NCBI GenBank assembly: GCA_033398695.1
Contig: CM065801.1
Span: 8,804,001 to 8,868,000, forward strand
Direction of reading: 5' to 3'
DNA from: Orobanche coerulescens
Lineage: Eukaryota > Streptophyta > Magnoliopsida > Lamiales > Orobanchaceae
Length of the DNA: 64,000 bases
Shown here: one piece after another, positions 23,472-33,833 of the stretch
Layout: each line of letters starts with the position of its first letter
Position numbering within the stretch: position 1 is the first letter of the stretch
Program-made: the position numbers and the translations under genes
Notes under the pieces: generated by a model
The model's input: only the letters and a program-made list of their open reading frames with translations
Databases searched by the model: none
Told to the model about the DNA's origin: nothing

Positions 23472-24072
23472 ATGGAAAAATATTTTTCACGAACTAAGAG
23501 CCCATCAACAACGAGTACTCCCCAACAACAGCAACTTATTGTGTCTTCAAGTACGCCGAGTGAGGATTTTATTGTTAAATCAAGTAGAAAAAGAGTTAGA
23601 ACCGAATCGGAGACTAACCCTATTTGCGAGGGGGGTGATATTATTAGTGACCCGGGACTTTGCAAATGCATAAATGAGTATGAGCCGTGAATTAGAGATG
23701 AAGTTAGAAGAAAATATGTGCAAATGGGTCTTTGTCAACCACTTTCTCATGTTTATCCAAAAATAAAAATATAAGATCGAATGAGGGCGTTTCAAGTTGA
23801 ATGGTTCAAAAAATGGGAATGGTTGGAATATAGCATTTCAAAAGATGCCGCATTTTTCTTATGGTGTTATCTTTTTGGAGATAAAAAAGTCGGAGATGAG
23901 GTATTTTCCAAAAAAGATTTCGAAATTGGAAGAAAGCTTCCGAGAAATTTGGTGATCATATCGGAAGTGAAGGAAGCGCACACAACAATACTCAGACATC
24001 ATATGTTGCATTCAAAGATCAACGACAAAGTGTGACTAAAAAAATATATGATGGAGCACAAGTACTAAATGC
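23472..24072 (+). pseudogene. hAT transposase, N-terminal part (TTF-type zinc finger), broken
   Basis: The ATG at 23472 starts MEKYFSRTKSP, the usual N-terminus of TTF-finger hAT proteins. The TTF-like region follows: IRDEVRRKYVQMGLCQPLSH, FQVEWFKKWEWLEYSISKD and AAFFLWCYLFGDK. These proteins cut and rejoin the transposon ends in the nucleus. Two in-frame stops interrupt it: TGA near 23687, where CGA (Arg) is expected, and TAA near 23774. A frameshift in an A-run near 23910 moves the reading into another frame, which continues SEGSAHNNTQTSYVAFKDQR to 24072. There a copia element interrupts it. The protein resumes at 51731. Confidence 0.85.
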
Positions 24073-25111
24073 TGTTGGGTACGGGATCGGATATTGCGCC
24101 GTGTTGCGGAAGCGTGAATAAAATTGTGGAAATTAAATGACGCACAATGATTTATAGAGGTTCGACTATAAACGAGCCTACGTCCTCTCTCGGTATCTTT
24201 TTCAATAGCCTAAATAAAAACTTCTTCTCCTCTCTTCTATCGGTCGAGGTATAACCGTTACAATCACGTCTTCTATTGGTCCGTGATAAACTACTCGCAC
24301 TTGTCTTTGTGTCGGTCCAAGTTAAACCATTTTTCTTTTCGTAGGACAAGGAATCAACCTCTCTAGCTTTCTATGGGTACTAGATAAACCTCACTCTATA
24401 GCGATTGCAATTCTAATAATGCCGAATCCTTGATCCTAATAACACCGAATCCAATCGTATCTTTTCTTTTACCACTCGTGTATGATTTTGTGTATAACAC
24501 TCAATCACTCAATGTAAGCTCAATATTACAACAACAAAATAATGAATATCAATCTCAGATCAATGTGTAGTATACTTGAAGTTGTTGTATGAATCAATAC
24601 CATCTCCTTGGTATTTATAGGCTCCATCAACAAACTAGTCGTTAGCTGCTGCACACTGTTTTACGTACGCTATGTAACTATGGTTACGTACGTAAGCTTG
24701 ATTACGTACGTTAACCTCCACGGGTTACTTACGTTAGCCTCTTCACAATCCAGTCCAGGGAGCTTCGTCATTTTGGGTTACGTACGTTAGCAATTCTGTA
24801 TTATGTACGTTAAGCCATACGTCAGTGCTGACGTCATATGTCCGTTGCATGCTTTTCTGACTTTGACTCCTCCAACGTTCACTTGTTTGAACTCCTTTAC
24901 GTACGTTATAGAACCTCCATTACGTACGTTAGCTTGCCAATATTACGTACGTTAACATACCCTTGTTACGTACGTTAGCTTTGATTTTATCCAGCATTTT
25001 GCACTTCGTTTTCCTTCGATGCTTGCTTTGCCTCTTCGTTGTTTTGTTTTGTTTATCGCCTTTAATCTTCAAAACACTTTTAATATATGTATGGAACAAA
25101 ATGTTCCAACA
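24073..25111 (-). repeat. 3' LTR of the copia element (1039 bp)
   Basis: The minus strand starts TGTTGGAACATTTTG and ends ACCCAACA. It holds the ACGT palindrome array and a TATA box. It is nearly identical to the two halves of the 5' LTR, apart from CpG-type changes. Confidence 0.92.
24611..24982 (-). promoter_or_regulatory. TACGTACG palindrome array with TATA box
   Basis: Eight exact TACGTACG words and two mutated ones, mostly in the context TTACGTACGTTAGC or TTAAC, are spread over about 24659-24982, with one TGACGTCA (about 24829). On the minus strand they end about 40 bases before the TATA box CTATAAATAC (24620-24611). TACGTA and GACGTC are known bZIP-type ACGT cores. Promoter function is inferred from the arrangement. 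Confidence 0.7.
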
Positions 25112-25812
25112 ATCTCCCCCTTTTTGATGATTACAAAACAAAACTTCGTCAATGGGATTTACCTGCAAAAATACAAGTATATGTATATGTGTACACACCA
25201 AAGTTTTCGACTTTGTCCGTTTCGTTAGTTCTTCTCCCATTTCTTTTTCGACTCTTTCTTTTATTTTCTCCTTTTCTTTTCTCATTTTTAATTTTTCTTC
25301 GTCTTTTCGACGTCTCCTCATTTTTCTTTTCCTTCATTTTCGACTTCTCCTTATTTTTGTTCAACTCCTTCATTTTTCCAATTCTTTTTGTATGCTATCG
25401 ATTTTCTTCGATTTTTCTCCCCCTTTCACGGTTAATCACATTTTCGACTTATTTCTCCATTCTCCTATCTCTCCCCCTTTTTGTATTCATCAAAAAAATG
25501 TAGTAAAATACCAAAAAAAATTCAATAAATAATGAAATATGCAAAAATTAATACAAGGGTATTAACTCCCCTTGAAAATATTACCCGTTTTTAAAAAAAA
25601 ATTACTCCCCCTGAGTAAAATACCAAAAATTAATATTTGGAGATCCAACCTATAGTTGGTTTTTGTTTAGAGACGTAGATTTTCTTAATTTTTATCGTCC
25701 GTCTCGGGCTTTTGCAACTTGAAATATGATGCCCGATTTTTAGACACTTTTCGCAATGGGGTATCTTGAAATTAACGGATTAGTTTTTCAAACGAATTTT
25801 GAATCCTAACTC
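25112..25812 (-). other. Noncoding region with several polypurine tracts
   Basis: On the minus strand AAAAAGGGGGAGATT abuts the LTR (25112-25126). Further purine tracts containing GGGGGAG or GGGGAG lie near 25417, 25472, 25568 and 25605. A long pyrimidine-rich plus strand (25200-25490) makes the minus strand purine-rich. Multiple polypurine tracts are a described feature of Sireviruses. The Lys/Glu-rich frames here look like a by-product of purine richness, and I do not call them genes. Confidence 0.7.
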
Positions 25813-27134
25813 CTATTTATTCAAAGTAAATTTTTGAACACCAAGCATTTGTTCAAATTTCTCGTTTCCGCGCGAGAATTCCTTTGTCAAAGATTTAAGC
25901 TCGGTTTGGATTTTAGAGAGATCATTCTTCAAAATATTTTCATTTTCAATACACTTGGAATGATCGATTTCAGCAAATTTTCCCTTTTCGATAATTTTGG
26001 AATTTTCAATTTCCAAAGATTTAATTTTAGACTTAAGGGATTTGATTTCCGATAATGCATTTTGAAAATTCGTATGAAGTAATTCAAAGGCAGCAAAAAG
26101 TTCATCACGGGAGGATGTACTAACCTGGCTTTCGGCGTCGCTGTCGTCGAACGAGCTCCGAGCCATGAGAGCGAGATTATTTTGTTCGATAAATTCGCCG
26201 TCTTCGTCTCCATCGCTCCATGTTGCCACGAGGACCTCCTTCTTGGGTTTGGCACGGCAATGCTTAGCGAAGTGGCCTGGTTTTCCACATAGTCGACAAG
26301 AGTTGTCGAATTTCTTTGTTTCGTTCGAGATATCCTTCTTCCTTCGGTTCAATAAAGTTTGGAATTTATTAATATTCTTGGCATAACATGCTGCTTCTTC
26401 GTCGCTTTCCTCCACCGGGATTTCTTCTTTCTTTCTAGATATCTTAGCCTTCATGGCTAACGATCGTTCCTTCGACTTTGGCTTGACACTTCGTGATTTT
26501 AATACAATCTCATAATTGATTAGTGAACCAACAAGGGCACTAAAATCGAGCGTGTTGATATCTTTGAATTCCATAATCGTGGTCACGGTGCCGTCCCATT
26601 CGCTAGGTAGTGATCGTAAAATTTTCTTAACTTTTTCACTACTAGATAATGATTTTCCGAACGAAGCAAGTCCATTTGTGATAACCGAAAATCGGTCGAG
26701 CATATTGGTGATGGACTCGTCACTCTTCATCATGAATAACTCGTAGTCATGGAGAAATATATTGATCTTCGTCTCCTTGACTTGAGTTGTCCCTTCGTGT
26801 GTGATTTCAAGAATTTTCCATATTTCTTTCGCACTTTCACACGACGAGATTCGATTGACCTCTTCGGGATTTAAGGCACAAAATAAAAGTTGGGTGGCCT
26901 TACAATTTAGATGGTCATTTTTCCAATCGGCATCGTCGTATTCTTCAAAAGATTTGAGTGTACCGTCGGATTTGATAGGAACTTTTGGGCCGAGACAAAT
27001 AATCTTCCAAATCTCTATATCGTAGGCACGAATAAAGATTGACATCTTTTTTTCCATGTCAGATAATTTGAGCCATCGAAGAATGATGGTCGGCTGAGAG
27101 CAAGGCCTTCGACAGGAGCAAATTGAAACGCCAT
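25813..27134 (-). pseudogene. gag of the copia element (UBN2/DUF4219-like, CCHC knuckle, coiled coil)
   Basis: The open 414-codon part begins at 27057, but the likely original start is the ATG at 27134. That start leads through an FAPVEGLALSRPSFFDGSNY-like block, typical of this family, into a run of seven A (about 27049-27055). There the frame slips by one base. Domains of the 414-aa part: capsid-like UBN2 region about 15-190 with DHLNCKATQLLFCALNPEE and MLDRFSVITNGL; basic linker 190-250; one zinc knuckle with C254, C257, H262 and C267; acidic region 275-320; coiled coil about 320-400. Gag would package the element RNA. It is nearly intact, with one homopolymer slip. No pol follows the stop. 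Confidence 0.88.
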
Positions 27135-27178
27135 TGGATATTTTTCTCCTCGGATGTTAAGCCGTGTATTGGAGTACT

Positions 27179-27190
27179 GCTCCGATACCA
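27179..27190 (-). other. Primer binding site of the copia element
   Basis: TGGTATCGGAGC on the minus strand, two bases after the 5' LTR end at 27193. Confidence 0.85.
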
Positions 27191-27192
27191 AT

Positions 27193-27614
27193 TGTTGGGT
27201 ACGGGATCGGATATTGCGCCGTGTTGCGGAAGCGTAAATAAAATTGTGGAAATTAAATGACGCACCAGGATTTATAGAGGTTCGGCTATAAACGAGCCTA
27301 CGTCCTCTCTCGGTATCTTTTTCAATAGGCTAAAGAAAAACCTCTTCTCCTCTCTTCTATCGATCGAGGTATAACCGTTACAATCACGTCTTCTATTGGT
27401 CCGTGATAAACCACTCACACTTGTCTTTGTGTCGGTCCAAGTTAAACCGTTTTCCTTTTCGTAGGACAAGGAATCAACCTCTCTAGCTTTCTATGGGTAC
27501 TAGATAAACCTCACTCGATAGCGATTGCGATTCTAATAATGCCGGATCTTTGATCCTAATAACACCGAATCCAATCGTATCTTTTCTTTTACCACTCGTG
27601 TATGATTTTGTGTA
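27193..27614 (-). repeat. 5' LTR of the copia element, PBS-side part
   Basis: It matches 24073-24494 of the 3' LTR almost exactly and stops at TTTTGTGTA, where foreign sequence begins. The rest of the LTR is 51125-51725. Confidence 0.88.
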
Positions 27615-27758
27615 CGGACGAAAATTAAATTGTCGATTATTATTGAATTAATTGGATTAATTCACACAACTGTTGTTACTTGTTGTATGTTTGGCATATT
27701 TATGTGATGGGGATGTAGTTCATGGACTTAGTTTTTGAATCGTTTTTCGATTGGGTTG

Positions 27759-28866
27759 TGTTGTGTCGAGATTTATTCGACTCGACAGGCGATCGACTAC
27801 AAGGCCGAGCGACCGAGTCAACACCAGTCAAACTATGGCTAGCTCGCCTAATCGAAGATACCAGACCACCATCAGGTACCTAGCGATCGACTCCCAAGGC
27901 GATCGCCCTTTGGCATCTGGCGATCGACTCTAGTGCACGGCTAAGGACGGTCGACCTACGCCCCGAACAGAGACGATCGCCCGGTAAAGTCATCGAAGAC
28001 TGGATCTCAGAACAGCACCCACGTGCAGATCCACAAAAGGCGCTGACAGATAAGACCTTTGACCCCAGCCTGTCACCTACCTCACCTACTGACAGGTCCG
28101 CCGAAAGTTACAAAGTGGGACCGCCCGTGACAGCGACTCAGGACGCGTGCAGGCTCCCCATTGGACCGTACAGCTGGCTGCCAGCAGCAGCCGCGGACTT
28201 TAAGGGAACAAGCCCATGTGCTAAAAGGCGATCGCCCGCTTATTATAATACAGAAAAGGCGATCGCCCGGCATATCCAAGTCCTATAAATAGAGAACCTC
28301 CTCCTACTGGAAAAAGGTTCCCAATTCGTTCACTGATATTCTGAATTCATTCACAGAAATACAGAAGAACATACATACCATCAAGCTCCCAGCCTTCTCG
28401 CCGGAATCTATCTCAGGATTTCTCTCTCAGAATCTCTCATCCAGAAGACGATCGGCAGAGGCAAGAAGTCTCCACAAGGCATATTCCAAGAGATTCATAA
28501 GCCCAGGAGCTCAAGCATACTGCTAAGATACGCTGTGAGAGACTGTCGATCTCTCACCGCCGCCACAGTTCATCCCTGTTGTTACAAGAACCCACAGAGC
28601 ATCATATCTGGTTCTTCCGGCAATCTACACGCTCACTAGCTAAGATAACAAGAATCTTTACACTCATTGTAATTGTATTCTTACATTAGTACTTGTATCC
28701 CTGAATATTGGTATTAATAATATCTCGCGAGAGCATTCAAGCCCGGGACTAACAACCCCGGCAATTCTTGTGTTATTTACTTTTCCCACGGAAGTGTTCT
28801 CGCATTTGTTTGCTATCAATCCATTCCAGCAATATCTATCTCCGGGTAATATTTTGGGTAGCAACA
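27759..28866 (+). repeat. Left LTR of the Tat-like element
   Basis: It starts TGTTGTGTCGAGATTTATTC and ends GGGTAGCAACA. It contains the GCGATCG array and TATA box. A PBS-like TTGGCGCTAGAGGAAGGGGC follows at 28868-28887; it resembles the TGGCGC start of Tat-lineage sites, but the tRNA is not certain. Confidence 0.9.
27786..28292 (+). promoter_or_regulatory. GGCGATCGCC palindrome array with TATA box
   Basis: Seven GCGATCG- or ACGATCG-type words lie between 27786 and 28267, three of them GGCGATCGCC. The last ends about 16 bases before CTATAAATAG at 28283-28292. Both other LTRs keep this arrangement, with TATA at about 44151-44161 and 48871-48880. Two of the words (AAGGCGATCGCCCGC and AAGGCGATCGCCCGG) sit side by side just before the TATA box. 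Confidence 0.7.
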
Positions 28867-28994
28867 ATTGGCGCTAGAGGAAGGGGCATCTATACCTTCA
28901 TTTTTCATTCCTACCGTCCCGAAGAACACTCACTGTTCTCGGGGCATATACTTGAAGTGACACTCACTGCGCTTCAAAAAAAACCTTCAGAATC

Positions 28995-30542
28995 ATAACA
29001 TCCGCCGGTACATCGAAGAGAGCCACCCTCCGAACCGCCGGACACCATATCCCGTCTCAATCCGAACCCCAGCCGACGACCGGGGGAAGCCGCGGCAACG
29101 CGAGACTCGATCCGACTCGAGAGATGGCCCCAACCTCTCACTCGACCAGTTCCAAACCGAGGAACAGATCGAGGAGGCTATGGCCATCCTAGAGGAGCGA
29201 CGGAGAGCATGCGCGTCGCCCGCAATAACTCCCTCGATCGTCCGCCGCATGGGAAAACGGAAATTCAACGGGCTACTGGGCGAGCGATCGTCAGAAAGCC
29301 CCAATTCGCGAGAAAAGGCTCTCGCACGACCGGACGGATCCGTATTCAATCGCTTGGGGCGCGACCCATCCTGGCGATCGGGGCATTCTGGTCCCAACCA
29401 CGAAAGGACGGAATCCGAATCCGTCACCAGGAGTTCAGCCTACCCAACTCACGGCCGAACGCAGGTCAGCCGTCTGACTCCTGCCCCGATCGCCAGGGGA
29501 TCAGTACTCGATCGCCTCGGCTCCCACTCCGAGCGCCGAGCCGCGAGCAGCCAGGCTACGGCGATGGCCGCTATGCAACGCCAGCTCGACGAGATGAAAG
29601 CACTCTTGGACACTGGGGCAAGTGCCAGCAGAAAGATCGCCGAGCCGACCGAGCCACTCGCGATCCACATCGAGCTCGCCCCCATGCAACCAACGATCGC
29701 TCCTCCCAAAACGCCTCTATACGAAGGGAGGTCGGACCCCGAAACCCACATAAGTAAATTCCGGATCTACATGACTGGGTGTGGGGCATCAGATGCAACC
29801 AAGTGCCGAATCTTCCCGTTAACATTGGGCGAGCTGGCCCATAGGTGGTACGCCTCACTACCACCACGATCGATCATCTCCTTTGAAAAACTGGCGAATG
29901 ACTTCACGTCATACTTCGCCACCAAGGTCGCTGCACTGTAAGGCCCCACCGCGTGATGAAAATCGTGCAGGGAAAGACGAAACCGACGCAGATTACATCG
30001 ACCGAGTAGACGAAATCATCCTCACCGCGAACCCGCTGACGAGCTCGCTCTCTATTCGGTCCTCGGGGATTCTACACCATTCACCCATGTTTAGACATCT
30101 CACCAAGGATATTCCCCCAACCTACGCGATCTTCCGCGCTAAGGCTGCCGACTTTCTGGCCAGGCAAAGGCTACTCACCTTCCACCAAGGCGAAGAAGCA
30201 CCACCTCCTGCCCGAAAGATGGCGATCGCCAAAACATAGAAAGCGGTCGCCAAAACAAAGAAGGCGATCGCCAAGCCACCCGGAGATCTCAAGGTCTTCG
30301 AGGACATAGAAGCCCATCTCCTCCATACGTTCAACCGAACTCCGGCCCACATTTTCTATGCCATCAAGGGGCACGAACCGCTAAACAAGCCAAAGGCGAT
30401 AAGGGACCACGGTCACCTGGACAACAATCAATATTGTGCCTACCATAAGTGTCCCGGCCACAGCACCAACCAATGTCGCGACCTCCTCAAACAGCTCTGG
30501 AGATTGTTCGAGGAGGGCAAGTTGGACAGCTTATTGGCTTAG
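28995..30542 (+). pseudogene. Tat-type gag, first copy, decayed
   Basis: It aligns along its whole length with the copy at 44864-46422. The start codon is ATA (28995-28997) where the second copy has ATG. A deletion near 29105-29120 and a rearranged stretch with TAA near 29936-29942 break the frame, as does TAG near 30237. The gag core GRSDPETHISKFRIYMTGCG and LGELAHRWYASLPPRSIISF is readable, as is the end with a CAYHKCPGHSTNQCRDLLKQ-type knuckle. It cannot make a full protein. Confidence 0.85.
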
Positions 30543-31479
30543 CCGAAGCCCCTACCAATCTCTATACACGATCGCCCGAGTCAAACACAGACAGGTTGAG
30601 AAACTCATACGCGCCGATCCCTAGGTCAACCTCGGCGACCGTCTATACACATTTCAATTAAGAGAAGGGAACCTCGAAAGTCTCTCCCCGATCTCCCTCC
30701 TCATTTAAGAAACTAGAGGACTCGCTCGCCATCTACAGTTCGCCATCTAACATGATGAACTAAGGCACGATATCGTCTCCCCCGCACAACGTACACCGTC
30801 GAAGGTCGGCATCTACATAATGATCCGAGGTAGAAGAGTGCAGCCATGGTCCTGGTGGTCGATGGAACCGACTGCTTAGGCCATGCAAGGTCCCTTTGGG
30901 CCAAGATCGCTCTCCCTTCGTTTAAATACGAGGCCGGCGTAGTCTGAGGGCCCTCCAAATCTAATCAGTGGACACGATCGCCCGCCCTCAAAGGTTCATC
31001 ATTTAATATGGTGAACCCGGACAATGCGACGCGTCACTACCCCCGTCTCAACGTACACCGTCGAGGTTCGCCATCTTCATGGCGAGCCGAGGTGGAAGCA
31101 GAGCTATCAAGCCACGTAAGTGGAGTTGATTAATCCGACGACGCTCCGCACAAGGACTCCTCTAGACCAAGACCGCACGCCCTTCGTTTAAATACGAGGC
31201 GAGGCGCAGCCTAACAGAGGACCCTCACAATAAAATGAGTCACGAGACATACAATGTTGTTCGCGCACAAGACATGGTCATGAAGTCGGTCCATCGAACT
31301 CCGCGATCGTGCACGGTTCCTCAAGACGGACGACCGTCCTTGAGGATTCGACAAAGTTAAAGACCGCTCACTCAACGAATTATTTTCATCTCCTTACTTT
31401 CACTAAGTGAATAAAAACAAGGGGGAAGAGTGCAAACTACCTATACGACGATCGTCCCTATTCAACCACATACGGAGAT
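30543..31479 (+). repeat. Noncoding part of the first Tat body with two degenerate tandem units
   Basis: No gene is visible. Two units of about 240 bp (starting near 30720 and 30985) share TTCGCCAT, CAACGTACACCGTCGA, GAGCCGAGGT-like and CCTTCGTTTAAATACGAGGC blocks. This is where pol is missing. Variable tandem repeats in the 3' noncoding part are known for Tat-lineage elements. Confidence 0.65.
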
Positions 31480-33833
31480 TGTAACACCCCCAAGATATTC
31501 GAGGTGTATTACAGCGCTGTGGACCCCCTACCTGGGATCCACCAGGCTAACACAAGAAAACACCTCTCGACTAACCGTCTCGGTTAGCAAGGAAACAATT
31601 GTTAACAACAAGAACATAAAACAACACGTCCGGTACAACCGGCATAATAAACATCAACCGACAAATACAGTAACTCCAACGAAGTCCAAACACAATCCGA
31701 AAGGAAAAGCCTAAGTACTCGCGAGTACAATCTATAAGTTTACAATTTGGAAAAAAAAACACCCACATCAAAAGAGACAGTAGGAAGTAACAAGACTCAA
31801 TTGCACATGTCAACAACCTTGGCCGACATCCTCGTACCATCCTGGGCCGCCCGCCGTCTGGGTCAACATAACCTCGAAATCCATAACAAGAATTTCCCGA
31901 CAACGGGTCCCCAAAGGGGTTAGCAATTACGCTAGTACAAGTATTCAAGGCAAACCAATCGCTTACACATTTCATAGTACATGCACCGATATCATTTCAA
32001 AACCAAAACTAGACATGTCTTTTCCTAAAACATACATCCACAATTAGCCTTGAGAACAGCGGCGAAGATACATTCTCACTCGAGGCCTCATAGGGACCCT
32101 ACCGAGTTGGCTACAATTACAGAAAAACAAAACCACGCACACGCTATGCCGTGAGAACAGGGCGGCATCATACATTCTCACTCGAGGCATCACAAGGACC
32201 CTACCGAGTTGGCTAGCGGTGAAACTCGTGAAATCCAGGCGGCAGATAGATTTCCCTCCTTGACCCCGTCGGGCCAACACAAGGTGAGTTACACACAAGT
32301 AATATACATCACCATTTCATGTTAAGCTTAAAGGTTTCCAAAAATACTTGCCTCGAATTATTGACGACGCGAAGAACGGAAGGGAAAGTCACCGACGAAC
32401 GCTAGGAACCAATGAAACCGAACCTAACGATTCGAAGAATACAATCACAACCGTTTCTAAATGAATACGGAATTGGAATACACCCGAAAACCCGCCTACG
32501 ATTCATGTATATTCGTATATAAACAACAACGAGGGCGGATCACAACCAAACCCTCTCGATTCCGTAAAAATCACGAAATATACCATGAATCCGTAGGGAA
32601 ACTAAGAATACCAACAAGATTAATCATATTCATCAAGAATCCATCAATAAAACGGGAAGAATCGGACAAAAACCCCAAAATCCCCAATTATCCAAAAGGG
32701 AGGGTTTCAAGAAATAATACCTTTGGAGATTCAAGTACTAAGATCCGTAGAACACGCGTTGGATTGATCGTCCGGGCTTCACTACCGAAGAAAAATGGTG
32801 AAAATCAACCCCTCAATGGATAAAGATGAAGAACTCTTCCCTCTCTCTCACTCTCTCTCGCGATGCGGTGAAATGAAGGAGAAGACGGCCGATCTCGTCT
32901 AAAAGGACGAGATTGTACAATTACCGCTTTGTGTGCCGCATGCAGAAGTGTGCCGCGGCACAGCCAAAAATTACTCCTGTGTTTCGCATTGTGCCGCGGC
33001 ACGGCAGCCGCGGCACCAGATACTGCGTGTGCCGCGCACCGGCAGATTGGGTTTAGGTCGCAGACGACACGAGTGTGCCGCGGCACGACAGTGTGCCGCG
33101 GCATCGCTGCATCGTGCCGGGGCACCGGATGGGTGCGCCGCGGCACACAGTACAGTTTGTTCGACAAACAACTGATGGAATTTGTGTGCCGCGGCTCGCA
33201 CATCTTGTGCCGCTGCCCAAACCCCCTATTGGGTTCCTAAATGATAAACATGATCCTAAAGAGAATAAAACGATAGGAATCAATATTTGGGAACCAATAA
33301 CACGAAATGGATCCACGGCAACCCAAACGGTTCCGCACTACAATAACGAGAATACAGCTTCAACAGCTTGACAGAAGGACACACTGAAAGGTACGCGAGG
33401 GTCACTATGACCGAGAAATATACCAAAAATAAAAATACAAGGGAAAGAAAAGTACCGGATATTACAGAGACAACAATTACAGATACGGATACCCGTAACT
33501 TTGGGCAAATTACAAAATGGCCCAAAACGCCCGGAAATCACGATACGTGATCGAATAACCAAACCGAAGATCACAACACGTCCAACAAAGTTAAACGGAC
33601 TTGCGGGAAACTCAAACAATAGCTTTGACGAGATTCGCAAGAATCGAACTCAAGTGCGGAAAAGTCGCTAAAAAGCACGGAACTCAACAAAACAACACCG
33701 AAACGAACTCGGATGACAAAAAGTGTAGAATTAATCATTCTCAGAATGACGAAACGGTCATGAGCGAGCCGTCAAAACGGACTCCGGCCGAAAAAAAGAA
33801 ATTTACCGAAAATCGAAAATTGCGGATATTACA
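31480..33833 (-). repeat. 3' LTR, chimeric (2354 bp)
   Basis: The minus strand starts TGTAATATCCGCAATTTTCG at 33833. After 367 bases that match the start of the LTR at 9550, a second TGTAATATCCGGTAC start occurs at 33466, and the rest matches the chromovirus-type LTR to GGGGGTGTTACA at 31480. Tandem repeats lie at about 32040-32290 and the palindrome array at about 32930-33225. Confidence 0.9.
32892..33225 (-). promoter_or_regulatory. GTGCCGCGGCAC palindrome array and conserved hairpin
   Basis: Seven exact GCCGCGGC cores and several damaged ones lie in about 290 bases. Directly downstream (minus strand) ATCTCGTC and GACGAGAT form an 8-bp inverted repeat with a 6-base loop (32892-32913). Both are repeated in the 5' LTR (about 39240-39530). 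No clear TATA box follows the array in this LTR. Confidence 0.6.

Noticed and set aside
25087..25532. Phe/Ser-rich plus-strand frames and Lys-rich minus-strand frames
   Set aside because: They follow from a pyrimidine-rich strand in the polypurine region of a minus-strand copia; no domain or conservation seen.
27786..28270. GCGATCGC words as the cyanobacterial HIP1 octamer, hinting at bacterial DNA
   Set aside because: They are confined to the Tat-like LTR, gag linker codons and neighbouring parts; all surrounding features are plant retrotransposon.
29180..29941. A second intact plus-strand gag
   Set aside because: The original ATG is ATA, and deletions and stops break it compared with the 44864 copy.
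32805..33371. Cys/Arg/Pro-rich ORFs over the palindrome arrays in all frames
   Set aside because: GC palindromes open several frames on both strands at once; none is conserved between LTR copies.
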